DNA from: Natronolimnohabitans sp. A-GB9
GTDB lineage: Archaea; Halobacteriota; Halobacteria; Halobacteriales; Natrialbaceae
Length of the DNA stretch: 64,000 nt
Reading direction: 5' to 3'
Assembly: GCF_030848565.1 (NCBI RefSeq)
Contig: NZ_JAVDDV010000001.1
Coordinates: 372,001-436,000 of the forward strand
Below are positions 34,566 to 43,803 of this stretch, one piece after another (within the stretch, counting starts at the first letter, position 1; each line of letters opens with the position of its first letter). The notes beneath the pieces are model-generated. The model had not been told where the DNA came from and searched no databases. It saw only the letters and a list, made by a program, of their open reading frames with translations. Both the position numbers and the translations under genes were made by a program.

Positions 34566-34639
34566 AGCCGCTGGTACTCCCGGTAGGGTTAAAGAGATCC
34601 GGAGATCGACCGCGTCGACCGCGTCGTGACACTCGAGTT

Positions 34640-35056
34640 CTACCGAACGATCGTGACGGGGACCGAAGCCCGCCGGGCGACGCTTTCGGCGACGCTGCCG
34701 AGCAGGACCCGACTCGCGCCGGAGCGGCCGTGGCTCCCGATGATGATGTGGTCGTGTCCGCCTTCCTCCGCGAACTCGACGACCTCCCGACCGGGCTGTC
34801 CGACGACGATCTCTCCGGTGAGCGTCCCGTCGTGATCCGACGCGAGTTCGCCGAGTTCCTCGAGTAGTTCTTCGGCTCCTTCCTTGCGGCTCTCGATCAG
34901 CGATTCGTAGGCGTAGACGCCGCCCTCACCGTAGGTCGACAGGTTCGGGTCGATGACGTGTAACAGCGTGATCGATGCATCCGGATACTCCTCGAGAGCG
35001 TGTTCGACCGCCGCTCGAGCCGGCTCCGAGTCGTTGACTGGAACGAGGACGTCCAT
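34640..35056 (-). CDS. universal stress protein UspA
   Basis: A 138-aa single-domain UspA protein. It starts MDVLVPVNDSEPARAAVEHAL and ends IIIGSHGRSGASRVLLGSVA, followed by ESVARRASVPVTIVR. The G-2x-G-9x-G(S/T) ATP-binding motif is complete, so this is an ATP-binding member. The ATG at 35056 is set by the family; upstream codons are not conserved. It is divergent from aroE, with a 142-bp region between them holding a partial copy of the ACTGCTGT repeat near 35126. Confidence 0.88.
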   Translation of the reverse strand: MDVLVPVNDSEPARAAVEHALEEYPDASITLLHVIDPNLSTYGEGGVYAYESLIESRKEGAEELLEELGELASDHDGTLTGEIVVGQPGREVVEFAEEGGHDHIIIGSHGRSGASRVLLGSVAESVARRASVPVTIVR

Positions 35057-35198
35057 ACGCTCTCTTCGATGGCCACGAGTATAAGCCCGGGCGGAATTCC
35101 CAGTCCGTGACGGTCGGCGCTTCGTACGAACTGCTGTAACGATGCCGTTCGAAGCCACACCGATTATAGTCCCGCCCGGCCGACTGTCCGGTATGGCT

Positions 35199-36005
35199 AT
35201 GGACGTCTTCGGACTGGTCGGCAACCCCGTCGGCCACTCGCTGTCGCCGCCGATGCACGAAGCGGCCTACGACGAACTCGACCTCGAGGCGCGGTACGTC
35301 ACGTTCGAGCCCGAACCCGACGCCATCGCGGACGCGATCGACGGCGCCGCAGCGCTTGGCGTGACGGGGCTGAACGTGACGATCCCGTTCAAACAGGACG
35401 TCCTCGACTGTGTCGAGGCGGACGAACTTGCGAGCCGGATCGGCGCGGTCAACACGATCGACTTTACGGGCGAGCGGGTGACGGGCCACAACACGGACGC
35501 CGTCGGCGCCCTGCGCGCGCTGCGAGACCACGACGTGACGATCGAGGGCGCACGCGCGGTCGTCGTCGGCGCCGGCGGCGCCGGTCGGGCGATCGCCTTC
35601 GGCCTCGCGGACGCGGGCGCGTCGGTCGCGATCGCCAACCGGACCGCCTCGAAGGCCCACGACCTCGCCGCGGAGGTCCCGGACGCGACGGGACACGACC
35701 TCGCCGAGGAGACGCTCGCGGAACTGCTCTCCGAGGCCGACGTCCTCGTCAACGCCACCAGCGTCGGGATGGACGACGACGAGACGCCGGTCCCCGCCGA
35801 GACGCTTCACGGCGATCTGGCCGTCCTCGATGCGGTCTACAGCCCGCTCGAGACGCGGCTGCTTCGCGATGCGGCCGACGCCGGCGCGACGACGGTCGAC
35901 GGCGCGTGGATGTTGCTCTACCAGGGTGTCGAGGCGTTCGAGCTGTGGACCGGTCGGGACGCACCGGTCGACGCGATGAACCAGGCGCTGCGATCTCGCC
36001 TTTAG
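35199..36005 (+). CDS. aroE: shikimate dehydrogenase
   Basis: About 268 aa. It reduces 3-dehydroshikimate with NADPH in aromatic amino acid synthesis. Substrate-binding [11 protein letters not shown] (residues about 15-25), catalytic Lys in [14 protein letters not shown], Asp in [17 protein letters not shown] motif [20 protein letters not shown] and the NRT motif are all present. ATGs at 35193 and 35199 are both possible (MAMDVFG or MDVFG); I chose the second by family likeness. Two genes further on are other chorismate-pathway genes. Confidence 0.92.
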   Translation: MDVFGLVGNPVGHSLSPPMHEAAYDELDLEARYVTFEPEPDAIADAIDGAAALGVTGLNVTIPFKQDVLDCVEADELASRIGAVNTIDFTGERVTGHNTDAVGALRALRDHDVTIEGARAVVVGAGGAGRAIAFGLADAGASVAIANRTASKAHDLAAEVPDATGHDLAEETLAELLSEADVLVNATSVGMDDDETPVPAETLHGDLAVLDAVYSPLETRLLRDAADAGATTVDGAWMLLYQGVEAFELWTGRDAPVDAMNQALRSRL

Positions 36006-36142
36006 ACGGTCGACTTCACTGGTCCAGTGTACATCCAATCGCCAGACGGCATTTCGGTTGGGCGGATATACTGTCGGCTGCTGGATAGCTGTTGTTTAAG
36101 TATCAGGCGAATTTAAGTGTTGGAGCCGACTATATCGAGTTA

Positions 36143-36760
36143 ATGGCAATCCTCCAAAAGCTGAAGTCGCTGCTCGGGTTCGGGGAGTCGGACCCAGAGC
36201 GAGGGCGCAGTCGAGAGGTCGGCGTCACGGTCGAGCGGGAAGGATCGCGGGAGGACGACGCCGATGCCGGCCCGACCGAGACGGACGAATCGGCGGCCGC
36301 CGACGCGACCGCGTCGGCCTCGACGGACTCGATGACCCAGCCGAGCGACGGTCCCGAGGAAGCGGCCGAACCGGAGACCGACGCCGAGGCCGACGAGTCG
36401 GCTGCTGCGGAGACGACCGCAGCGGCGTCGACGGACTCGATGACCCAGCCGAGCGACGGTCCCGAGGAAGCGGCCGAACCGGCGGAGGCGACCGGCCCCA
36501 GTACCGAGGACGCGTCGCCGGAAGCCGACAAAGAACCCGACGCGTCCGCGGCGGCTGCGCCGGACGTTGGTGACGAAGCCAGCCAGGAGCCGGTCGACTC
36601 GATCAAGGGGATCGGCCCGGCCTACGCCGACCGTCTGGCCGGCGCCGACGTCGAGACCGTCGGCGAACTCGCCGCTTCGGACGCGGCCGACCTCGCCGAA
36701 CAGACCGATATCTCCGAGAAGCGCATCCAGGGCTGGATCGACCGCGCCAACGTCCGATAG
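36143..36760 (+). CDS. helix-hairpin-helix protein with acidic repeat linker
   Basis: A 205-aa protein. The short N-terminal [14 protein letters not shown] is amphipathic. About 115 residues of low-complexity acidic linker follow, containing a duplicated block [19 protein letters not shown] (two copies about 39 residues apart). The C-terminal 50 residues are a helix-hairpin-helix domain ([37 protein letters not shown]). Such HHH domains bind DNA nonspecifically or mediate protein contacts. ATG at 36143. Its role is not known. Confidence 0.72.
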   Translation: MAILQKLKSLLGFGESDPERGRSREVGVTVEREGSREDDADAGPTETDESAAADATASASTDSMTQPSDGPEEAAEPETDAEADESAAAETTAAASTDSMTQPSDGPEEAAEPAEATGPSTEDASPEADKEPDASAAAAPDVGDEASQEPVDSIKGIGPAYADRLAGADVETVGELAASDAADLAEQTDISEKRIQGWIDRANVR

Positions 36761-36878
36761 TCCGTTCTTCCCGATCCTCGACTCCCCCAGCGACGTTCCG
36801 TTCTCTCGAGGCCGTTTCCGTCAGTTCTCCGTTCTCGGGATCACAAAACGATTAGGTGCTTCGCTTCCTTCGGACGGT

Positions 36879-38507
36879 ATGAGCGATCCGCGTGTCATCA
36901 CCACCCTCGAGGCGTTTCGCGCTGCCGTCCGCGAGCACCTCGAGGCGGACGACTCACGTGACGGTGACCGCGGCGGGACGCCGGCCGAAAGCCGACTCCC
37001 CGTCGAAGTTCGCGTCACGGTCGACGATCCGTTTTCGGCGTATCGGCGTGCACGACTCCCGGAGTCGACCGGCAACGTCTATCTCGAGACGACCGGCGGC
37101 CAGCCCGGTTGGGGCTACTTCGGCGTCGACCCCGTCGATCGGTTGACGGTCAGTCCGGATGCGGTCTCACAAACGGCGTCGGGCTCACCGACGCTCGAGG
37201 CACTCGAGGGGCTGCTTGCCGGCGAGACGCTGGTTCGGGCCGACTGTGACGTTCCCTACCCCTGTGGCGCGATCGGCTGGCTCTCCTACGACGTCGCCCG
37301 GGAACTCGAAGCGCTCCCGGAATCGGCCGTCGACGATCGCGGCCTGCCGCGACTCGAGGTCGGCGTCTACGACCGTCTGGCGGCCTGGGAGGAGCCGATC
37401 GACGACGACGGCGTCACGCTTCGGGTGACCGCCTGTCCGCGACTCGAAGCAGGAGGAGACGACGGGATCACGGACGACGCGATCGTGGCCGCCTACGAAC
37501 GCGGGCGTGATCGGGCCCTCGAGCTCGCGCGGGCGTCCCTCGATGGCGATCCATCGATCGGCGACCCACCGGTCGAGGCCGACGAGGCCGACTTCGAGAG
37601 CGACTGCGGCCGCGAGGCCTTTGCCGACCGCGTCGATCGGGTCAAGGAGTACGTCCGCGACGGCGACACCTTTCAGGCGAACATCTCCCAGCGGCTGGTC
37701 GCCCCCGCGGCGGTCCACCCCGTCGCGGCCTACGACGCCCTGCGGCGGGTCAATCCGGCGCCGTACTCGGGGCTGCTCGAGTTGCGTGCGGCCGATCTGG
37801 TGAGTGCCAGTCCCGAACTGTTACTCGAGCGCGAGGGAGATGCCGTCCGAACGGAGCCCATCGCGGGGACGCGACCGCGCGGGGAGACCCGTGAGGCGGA
37901 CGAGCGACTCGAGGCGGACCTCCTCTCAGACGAGAAAGAACGCGCCGAACACGCCATGCTGGTCGACCTAGAACGCAACGATCTCGGGAAGGTCTGTGCG
38001 TACGGCTCCGTGACGGTCGACGAGTACCGGCGGATCGACCGCTACTCAGAGGTGATGCACCTCGTCTCGAACGTGACCGGCCGGCTGCGCGACGACGCGA
38101 CGCTTTCCGACGCCGTCGCGGCAGTGTTCCCAGGGGGGACGATCACGGGCGCGCCGAAACCCCGGACGATGGAGATCATCGACGAACTCGAGGCGACGCG
38201 ACGAGGGCCCTACACCGGCAGCGTCGGCATCTTCGGCTTCGACGGCCGCGCGACGCTCAACATCGTTATCCGAACGCTCGTCTGCTACGGCGACGGGTAC
38301 CATCTCCGCGTCGGTGCGGGCATCGTCCACGACTCCGAGCCCTATCTGGAGTACGACGAAACGTTGGACAAGGCCCGCGCACTGATTACGGCCGTCGACG
38401 AGGCGCTTGGCGAACGGGCTGGAATGGCCCTCGAGACGACCGCCGATTCGGAGTCGAGCGACGCAGCCCCTCTCGACGGCCGCGACGGGGGTGGTGACGA
38501 TGCGTGA
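36879..38507 (+). CDS. anthranilate/aminodeoxychorismate synthase component I
   Basis: A 542-aa chorismate-binding enzyme. It has the N-terminal TrpE-like domain ([20 protein letters not shown]) and the C-terminal chorismate domain with [73 protein letters not shown] and the late [20 protein letters not shown]. The clustered glutaminase and class IV aminotransferase suggest aminodeoxychorismate synthase (PabB, folate), but the PIAGT motif has the Ala of anthranilate synthases, where PabB usually has Lys. Its stop overlaps the next gene by 8 bp. Confidence 0.88.
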   Translation: MSDPRVITTLEAFRAAVREHLEADDSRDGDRGGTPAESRLPVEVRVTVDDPFSAYRRARLPESTGNVYLETTGGQPGWGYFGVDPVDRLTVSPDAVSQTASGSPTLEALEGLLAGETLVRADCDVPYPCGAIGWLSYDVARELEALPESAVDDRGLPRLEVGVYDRLAAWEEPIDDDGVTLRVTACPRLEAGGDDGITDDAIVAAYERGRDRALELARASLDGDPSIGDPPVEADEADFESDCGREAFADRVDRVKEYVRDGDTFQANISQRLVAPAAVHPVAAYDALRRVNPAPYSGLLELRAADLVSASPELLLEREGDAVRTEPIAGTRPRGETREADERLEADLLSDEKERAEHAMLVDLERNDLGKVCAYGSVTVDEYRRIDRYSEVMHLVSNVTGRLRDDATLSDAVAAVFPGGTITGAPKPRTMEIIDELEATRRGPYTGSVGIFGFDGRATLNIVIRTLVCYGDGYHLRVGAGIVHDSEPYLEYDETLDKARALITAVDEALGERAGMALETTADSESSDAAPLDGRDGGGDDA

Positions 38508-39150
38508 GACGCCCGCAGTCGGCGAGGGCCGGATCCTCGTCGTCGACAACTACGACTCTTTCGCGTACAATCTCGTCCAGTACGTCGGCGAAGTCGCCGA
38601 CGAGGTCGTGGTCCGGCGAAACGACGAGATCGACCTCGAGGACGTCCGCGACCTCGATCCGACCGGGATCGTCGTCTCGCCGGGGCCAGGGACGCCCCAG
38701 GAGGCGGGGATCTCGATTCCGCTGTTTTCCGAGACCGAGTATCCGATTCTCGGCGTCTGTCTGGGCCACCAGGCGCTGTGTGCGGCACACGGAGCGCCGG
38801 TCGTCCACGCCGAGGAGGTCGTCCACGGGAAGCCGTCGACGGTGAGCCACGACGGTGAGGGCCTCTTCGCCGACCTCCCCGAGACGTTCCAGGTCGGGCG
38901 GTATCACTCGCTTGCGGTCGACCGCGCGGACCTCCCCGAGTCGTTAGTCGAGACGGCCCGAACGACGGACGAACGCGGCGTCCTGATGGCGGTTCGCCAC
39001 CGCGAGAACCCCCACTTCGGCGTCCAGTTCCACCCCGAGAGCATCCTGACGCGGGGCCACGACGACGCGGCGGGCGACGACGGCATCTCGCTTCGGGTCG
39101 GCAAGCGAACCATCGCGAACTTCTGTCGGCTCGCCGCAGACACGCGATGA
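38500..39150 (+). CDS. pabA: glutamine amidotransferase subunit of ADC/anthranilate synthase (PabA/TrpG-like)
   Basis: A 216-aa class I glutaminase that supplies ammonia to the chorismate enzyme encoded just upstream. The start region has [20 protein letters not shown]. The nucleophile Cys is in [17 protein letters not shown], and His-Glu are in [10 protein letters not shown] near the C terminus. ATG at 38500 overlaps the component I stop, indicating coupling, and its own stop overlaps the aminotransferase start by four bases. Confidence 0.9.
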   Translation: MRETPAVGEGRILVVDNYDSFAYNLVQYVGEVADEVVVRRNDEIDLEDVRDLDPTGIVVSPGPGTPQEAGISIPLFSETEYPILGVCLGHQALCAAHGAPVVHAEEVVHGKPSTVSHDGEGLFADLPETFQVGRYHSLAVDRADLPESLVETARTTDERGVLMAVRHRENPHFGVQFHPESILTRGHDDAAGDDGISLRVGKRTIANFCRLAADTR

Positions 39151-40055
39151 CTGACGACCGCTACTACCACGTCGACGGCGAGCTCGTCCCCGCCGAGGAA
39201 GCGACGGTCAGCGTCGACGATCGGGGCTTTCGGTACGGCGACGGTGCCTTCGAGACGCTTCGGGTCTACGGCGGGACGATCTTCGGGTGGGACGCCCACG
39301 TCGAACGGCTTGCGGCCACCTGCGAGGCGCTCGCCCTCGAGCACGGCCTCGCGGCCGCCGACCTCCGGGCGCGGATCGACGAGACCCTCGCGGCGAACGA
39401 CCTCGAGGACGCCTACGTCCGACTCTCGATCACCCGCGGCGTTCAGCCGGGCAAACTCACGCCCCAGTCCGAGGTCGATCCGACAGTCGTGATCTACGTC
39501 AAACCGCTTCCGCGTGGCGGCCTCGAGGGCGACTCCGTCTGGGACGAGCACGCAACCGTTCGAACAGTCGAGACACGACGGATACCCGACGACGCGATCC
39601 CCGCCGCGGCGAAGACACACAACTACCTCAACGGGATCCTGGCACGGATGGAGCTCCGTGCTGTCGGCGACGGCGAGAACGAGGGTGAGGGCGAACCCGC
39701 GGCCGACGAGGCACTCATGTGCGACCTCGAGGGCCACGTCGCCGAGGGCGCGACGAGCAACCTGTTTTTCGTCCGCGACGGCGTCCTCCACACCCCGACG
39801 ACCGACGGTCCCGTCCTGCCAGGGATCACACGGGCGTTCGTCCTCGAGTCGGCGAGAGCGGACGACATTCCGGTTCGAGAGGGGCGGTACGAACCCGCGG
39901 ACGTCACTGATGCCGACGAAGCGTTTCTCACGAACCGAACCTGGGAAGTCCGGCCGATCGAGACGCTCGACGGCACCGAGATCGGCGCCGGACCGGTAAC
40001 GAAGCGACTCACCCAGCTGTACGACGAACGTGTCGAGCGGGCCTGTTACCGGTAG
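39147..40055 (+). CDS. class IV aminotransferase (aminodeoxychorismate lyase or BCAT-like)
   Basis: A 302-aa PLP fold type IV enzyme. It starts [22 protein letters not shown] and has VDDRGFRYGDGAFETLRVYG, the PLP Lys in AAAKTHNYLNGILARMEL (near residue 155), EGATSNLFFVRDGVL and PGITRAFVLE. The operon with PabA- and PabB-like genes points to 4-amino-4-deoxychorismate lyase (PabC); branched-chain aminotransferase activity is possible as the family is catalytically similar. It ends near a half copy of the hairpin repeat at 40053-40076. Confidence 0.85.
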   Translation: MTDDRYYHVDGELVPAEEATVSVDDRGFRYGDGAFETLRVYGGTIFGWDAHVERLAATCEALALEHGLAAADLRARIDETLAANDLEDAYVRLSITRGVQPGKLTPQSEVDPTVVIYVKPLPRGGLEGDSVWDEHATVRTVETRRIPDDAIPAAAKTHNYLNGILARMELRAVGDGENEGEGEPAADEALMCDLEGHVAEGATSNLFFVRDGVLHTPTTDGPVLPGITRAFVLESARADDIPVREGRYEPADVTDADEAFLTNRTWEVRPIETLDGTEIGAGPVTKRLTQLYDERVERACYR

Positions 40056-40074
40056 AACGGTACAGCAGCCCGTC

Positions 40075-41199
40075 TCAGCCGTCGACGTCGGAGCCACGCA
40101 CCGACAGTTCGAGGGCGCCGCCCTCGAACGGCCCCTCGAGCAACTCCCGTTTCGTGTCGCTACACTCGAGGACGAAGTCGGCACCGAACGCAGTCGACGG
40201 CGTCTGGAACCCGTCCGGAACACGGTCACGGCCCCGATTCTGGCCATCGATCACACGCTCAGCGGCGTCGACTGCGGCTGCGACCGTCAGCGCGTAGGGG
40301 TTTGGCGTCCGGAGTCGAGCGCGGGCGCGCCGATCGGTCGACTCGTCGACGACCTCGCCCCAGACCGTCGCTCGACCAGTTGCTAACTCTCGCTCGTCGG
40401 GGCCGTCGATTCGGGCGTCGACCAGCCGCTTCAGAACGTCTTCGACCGGTTTCCGCTCGAGTAGCCACTCCAGCGAGTCGGCGGCGCCCATCGCAGACGT
40501 CGCCCACGACGGCGCGGCTGCGTACACTTCGATCGAATCGATTCCCGTACTGTGGGCGGCAGTGACCACGTCACCCCACGGGATCGTGACGGCGTGTTCA
40601 GGGCCGTCGCCGAAGTCGATCTCGCGGGTCCGAAACCCTGGCGGCACGCTGATGAGTCGCCCGTTCCGTCTGACGACGCCGTCGTCGCCGAGGTGTTCGA
40701 CGAGCGTCCGGGCCGTTCCCCGCGAGAGGGATCCGCTCGCGTCGATCGCAAGCGAGAGGTCGGTCGCCGACGGCAACTGGTCGTGAAGAAACGCCGCCAG
40801 ACAGTCCGTGGGAACGACGTCGAACCCGACGCCCGGCAACAGCGTGATTCCGGCGTCTCGAGCCGCGTCGTCGCGCTGTCGGAGTCGTTCGAACACCTGG
40901 AACTCGCCGGTGATGTCGAGGTAGTCCGTCCCCGTCTCGAGACAGGCCTCGACGAGCGGTTCGGCCGTGTTTACGAACGGGCCCGCACAGTTCAGGACGG
41001 CGTCGTACTCGCCGATAGAGGCGGCGACGTCCTCCGAGAGGGAAATGGCGTGGCCTTCGACACCCAGTTCGTCGGCCTGCCGTTCGACCTCGCGTTCGTC
41101 CCGGCCGGCGACGGTCGGCGCCCCTCCTCGAGCGACGATCTCGCGGGCGATCAGTCGACCGGTGTAGCCGTACGAGCCGTAGACGAGAAGGGAGTCCAT
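40075..41199 (-). CDS. saccharopine dehydrogenase-type NAD(P)-binding protein
   Basis: A 374-aa protein of the saccharopine reductase/trans-acting enoyl reductase family. The Rossmann motif YGSYGYTGRLIAREIVARG is at residues 6-24, followed by VLNCAGPFVNTAEPLVEACL, YLDITGEFQVFERL and LLPGVGFDVVPTDCLAAFL. These are characteristic of the COG3268 group, whose natural substrates are mostly unknown and may be lipid intermediates. ATG at 41199. Convergent with the aminotransferase gene. Confidence 0.82.
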   Translation of the reverse strand: MDSLLVYGSYGYTGRLIAREIVARGGAPTVAGRDEREVERQADELGVEGHAISLSEDVAASIGEYDAVLNCAGPFVNTAEPLVEACLETGTDYLDITGEFQVFERLRQRDDAARDAGITLLPGVGFDVVPTDCLAAFLHDQLPSATDLSLAIDASGSLSRGTARTLVEHLGDDGVVRRNGRLISVPPGFRTREIDFGDGPEHAVTIPWGDVVTAAHSTGIDSIEVYAAAPSWATSAMGAADSLEWLLERKPVEDVLKRLVDARIDGPDERELATGRATVWGEVVDESTDRRARARLRTPNPYALTVAAAVDAAERVIDGQNRGRDRVPDGFQTPSTAFGADFVLECSDTKRELLEGPFEGGALELSVRGSDVDG

Positions 41200-41290
41200 A
41201 GCCGTCGTTTGGGTCTCGGGGTGTTAAATCCGCGTCAGACGGTCGACGGATCGTAACGTTCACTGTGACCGATCTGTAACCCGCGTGCCG

Positions 41291-41716
41291 ATGGACGCGT
41301 CCCAGCGAATCGCCGCACTCGAGGCAGTGCCGGCGGACTCGACGGTGCTCTTTCGCGTGCGAAACGGGTCGGACGATGAACAGGAGGCGATCCTCGTCGC
41401 GACCGCCGACGGCGACGAGACGACGGTCGCCTGCTGGCTCAACTACTGCCAACACATGACCCACATCAAGATCGACAAGGGATCGGGTGCGCCGATGCGA
41501 GACGGCGAACTCGTCTGTGCCAACCACGGCGCATACTTCGACGCCGACTCCGGGAAGTGTACGTTCGGCCCCTGTGAGGGCGCCTATCTCACCGAACTCG
41601 ACGTTACCGTCGACGACGGCGACGTCTACCTGACCGACGACGACTACGAGTACGTCGGCGATGGCCCACTCGAGGACGACGGCGATTTGACCTCGAGTTC
41701 GAACGTCAAAATCTAG
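41291..41716 (+). CDS. Rieske-type [2Fe-2S] protein
   Basis: A 141-aa soluble Rieske domain. Cluster ligands are Cys and His in NYCQHMTHI (C-x-H) and in LVCANHGAYFDADSG (C-x2-H), with an extra KCTFGPCEGAYL after. The first box has CQH where most Rieske proteins have CPH or CTH. It has no membrane anchor and no adjacent oxygenase, so it is probably a ferredoxin-like donor or a NirD-type protein. The ATG at 41291 was preferred to a GTG at 41285. Its stop codon lies inside the CTAG hairpin element. Confidence 0.82.
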   Translation: MDASQRIAALEAVPADSTVLFRVRNGSDDEQEAILVATADGDETTVACWLNYCQHMTHIKIDKGSGAPMRDGELVCANHGAYFDADSGKCTFGPCEGAYLTELDVTVDDGDVYLTDDDYEYVGDGPLEDDGDLTSSSNVKI

Positions 41717-41800
41717 TACCGTTCCACCCGTCGACTGCTGGATGACACCGGAGGACAGCCATCGAGTTCACCCAGCAGTGCAGGCGTGGACCGCCACTAG
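41713..41800. repeat. 88-bp CTAG-bounded hairpin element, copy 2
   Basis: Reverse-complement copy of 10670-10757. Both arms (29 and 30 bases) are identical to the first copy, while the central 29 or so bases differ. It begins at the last Ile codon/TAG of the Rieske gene and ends 14 bp before the stop of the convergent HTH gene, so it occupies the shared terminator region. Confidence 0.8.
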
Positions 41801-41813
41801 TGCTTGCAACGCG

Positions 41814-42197
41814 CTAGTCCTCTCGAGTATCGGATTCTCGGAACGCCCGCGGCGAGACCAGGTCTCGCTCCTGGTCGTACTCGAGCAACCCCGCGTTGAC
41901 CAGTCGCGGGAGGTGGTCGTGGTAGAGGGAGATATAGGTTTCGTGTACACGCTCGGCGGAAATTTCCGTTACCTTCCGTCCAGTCTCGCGGACGGCGACC
42001 TCTTCGGCAGCATCGGGCAGCGTCATCGCCTCGCCGTACGTACGCATGACCTGTAGCAACAGCCGTCGTCGCTTGTCGGCGAGCAATCCGAACGCGTCGT
42101 CGACCGTCTCGGCCGACGCCTCACAGTCGTCGAGTCGCTCGAGGACCGCCAACACGAAGTCGGCACAGTCGGACTCGGAATGGGACGTAGCAGTCAT
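41814..42197 (-). CDS. DUF7344-type winged-helix regulator
   Basis: A 127-aa single-domain regulator. It has DDAFGLLADKRRRLLLQVMR followed by MTLPDAAEEVAVRE and VHETYISLYHDHLPRLVNAG, then a short wing (LLEYDQERDLV). It is related to the modules of the two-domain regulator at 32269-33534. This is a common haloarchaeal family with unknown targets. ATG at 42197. It sits convergent to the Rieske gene. Confidence 0.78.
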   Translation of the reverse strand: MTATSHSESDCADFVLAVLERLDDCEASAETVDDAFGLLADKRRRLLLQVMRTYGEAMTLPDAAEEVAVRETGRKVTEISAERVHETYISLYHDHLPRLVNAGLLEYDQERDLVSPRAFRESDTRED

Positions 42198-42391
42198 TCG
42201 TATCTCTGTAGACCTCGCGAACTGGACGGTAACCCGCGTTCAGGAGACGAGAGACGGTAGCAGTCGACGAAGCGGGGTCGACCGCCCGTTCGCTCGAGGG
42301 TTCGTACCGGGTTCTCGGTACGCCCGTAAATATTAGTATCGAATCCGTTTCAGATACCCCACTTGATATGACTGTTATACGATCCGACTGA

Positions 42392-42691
42392 TCACGACTC
42401 GATCGTTAGTGTCGGCTCCGTAATCGACTCGCTTTTACAGTTAGGGCAACGCGATGGGAGGTTTAGGAGGTCGTCGAAGTCGTCGAATCCACAGTCCCGA
42501 CACGTCGGTGGTGCGACAAGTAACTGTTCGTCCGTCTCCGAACTGTCGACCGACCGGGAGACGTGTTCGGCGTGGCGAAGCACTGCCTGTGGGGTCAGAT
42601 CGAGTTCCACAGCGAGTTCGCTCGGCGTGGCGGGTTCGGTACGGAGCGCGTCGGCGAGTCGCTGTCGCGTCGTTTCGTCGGCCTCGCGCAT
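42392..42691 (-). CDS. small HTH transcriptional regulator with C-terminal zinc ribbon
   Basis: A 99-aa protein. The N-terminal HTH (residues about 5-45, TTRQRLADALRTEPATPSEL and LDLTPQAVLRHAEHV) is followed by a zinc ribbon (CRDCGFDDFDD ... SRCPNCKSESI, two CxxC pairs 15 residues apart). The arrangement is typical of small archaeal regulators. The ATG at 42691 gives a family-like length; a longer upstream frame is not coding-like. It is divergent from the nucleotidyltransferase gene, with about 90 bp between starts. Confidence 0.8.
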   Translation of the reverse strand: MREADETTRQRLADALRTEPATPSELAVELDLTPQAVLRHAEHVSRSVDSSETDEQLLVAPPTCRDCGFDDFDDLLNLPSRCPNCKSESITEPTLTIES

Positions 42692-42782
42692 ACGGAGAGA
42701 AACGGGCGTCGGGGTATTATACTGTCGGACGAAAATCCCCGAAAGGACAAACCACTTATCAGCCGACGGTGAACAACGGGCC

Positions 42783-43757
42783 ATGAAAGCCGTCGTGCTT
42801 GCCGGCGGGTACGCGACTCGTATGTGGCCGATCACGAAACATCGGCCCAAGATGTTCCTCCCGATCGGTGACTCGACCGTCATCGATCGCATCTTCGCGG
42901 AACTCGAGGCAGACGACCGGATCGACGAGGTCTACGTCAGCACCAACGAGCGCTTCGCCGCCGACTTCGAGGCCCACCTCGCCGACAGCGAGTTCGAAAA
43001 GCCACAGCTGTCCGTCGAGGAGACGACCGAAGAGGACGACAAGTTCGGCGTCGTCGGCGCGCTCGCCCAGCTGATCGACCGCGAGAACGTCGACGACGAT
43101 CTGCTGGTGATCGCTGGGGACAACCTGATCAGCTTCGACGTCGCGGACTTTCTGGACTACTTCGAATCCCAGGATGCGCCGACGCTTGCCGCCTACGACG
43201 TCGGCTCCCGGGAGAAGGCCAAGTCCTACGGTCTCGTCGAACTCGAGGGCGAACGCGTCGTCGACTTCCAGGAGAAACCCGACGATCCCAACTCCACGCT
43301 CGTCTCGATCGCCTGCTATGCGTTCCCGCAGGATTCGCTGTCGCTGTTGCCGACCTACCTCGAGGAGGGGAACAACCCCGACGAACCCGGCTGGTTCGTC
43401 CAGTGGCTCCAGAACCGCGAGTCGACCTACGCATACACCTTCGAGGGTGCCTGGTTCGACATCGGCACGCCCGAAAGCTATCTCGACGCCGTCGCCTGGC
43501 ACTTAGATGGCGACTCACTCGTCGCCGACTCGGCGACCCTCGAGGACGCGACGATCGGCGACAACGTCCACGTGATGGGTGAGGTCACCCTCGAGAACAC
43601 CGCGATCGACCACGCGGTGATCTTCCCGGAGGCGACGGTTCGCAACGCCGACGTTCGCCGATCGATCATCGACGAGGGTACTCATCTCGAGGATCTGGAT
43701 CTGGCGGGCGCGCTCATCGGCGCCCACACGACGATCACGAACGGGTCGCCCCAGTAA
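42783..43757 (+). CDS. sugar-phosphate nucleotidyltransferase
   Basis: A 324-aa NDP-sugar pyrophosphorylase. The nucleotide-binding motif VVLAGGYATRMWPITKHRPK begins at residue 4 and is followed by MFLPIGDSTVIDRI, LVIAGDNLISFDVADFLDYF, VDFQEKPDDP and WFDIGTPESYLDAV. The C-terminal 80 residues form a left-handed beta-helix-like tail (ATIGDNVHVMGEVTLENTAI). It probably makes a dTDP- or UDP-sugar for surface glycans; no other glycan genes are close. ATG at 42783. Confidence 0.88.
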   Translation: MKAVVLAGGYATRMWPITKHRPKMFLPIGDSTVIDRIFAELEADDRIDEVYVSTNERFAADFEAHLADSEFEKPQLSVEETTEEDDKFGVVGALAQLIDRENVDDDLLVIAGDNLISFDVADFLDYFESQDAPTLAAYDVGSREKAKSYGLVELEGERVVDFQEKPDDPNSTLVSIACYAFPQDSLSLLPTYLEEGNNPDEPGWFVQWLQNRESTYAYTFEGAWFDIGTPESYLDAVAWHLDGDSLVADSATLEDATIGDNVHVMGEVTLENTAIDHAVIFPEATVRNADVRRSIIDEGTHLEDLDLAGALIGAHTTITNGSPQ

Positions 43758-43803
43758 CGTCGGAGGCGCCGCTCGCGTTCGACGAGGCGTCACGATCACG
43801 CGC

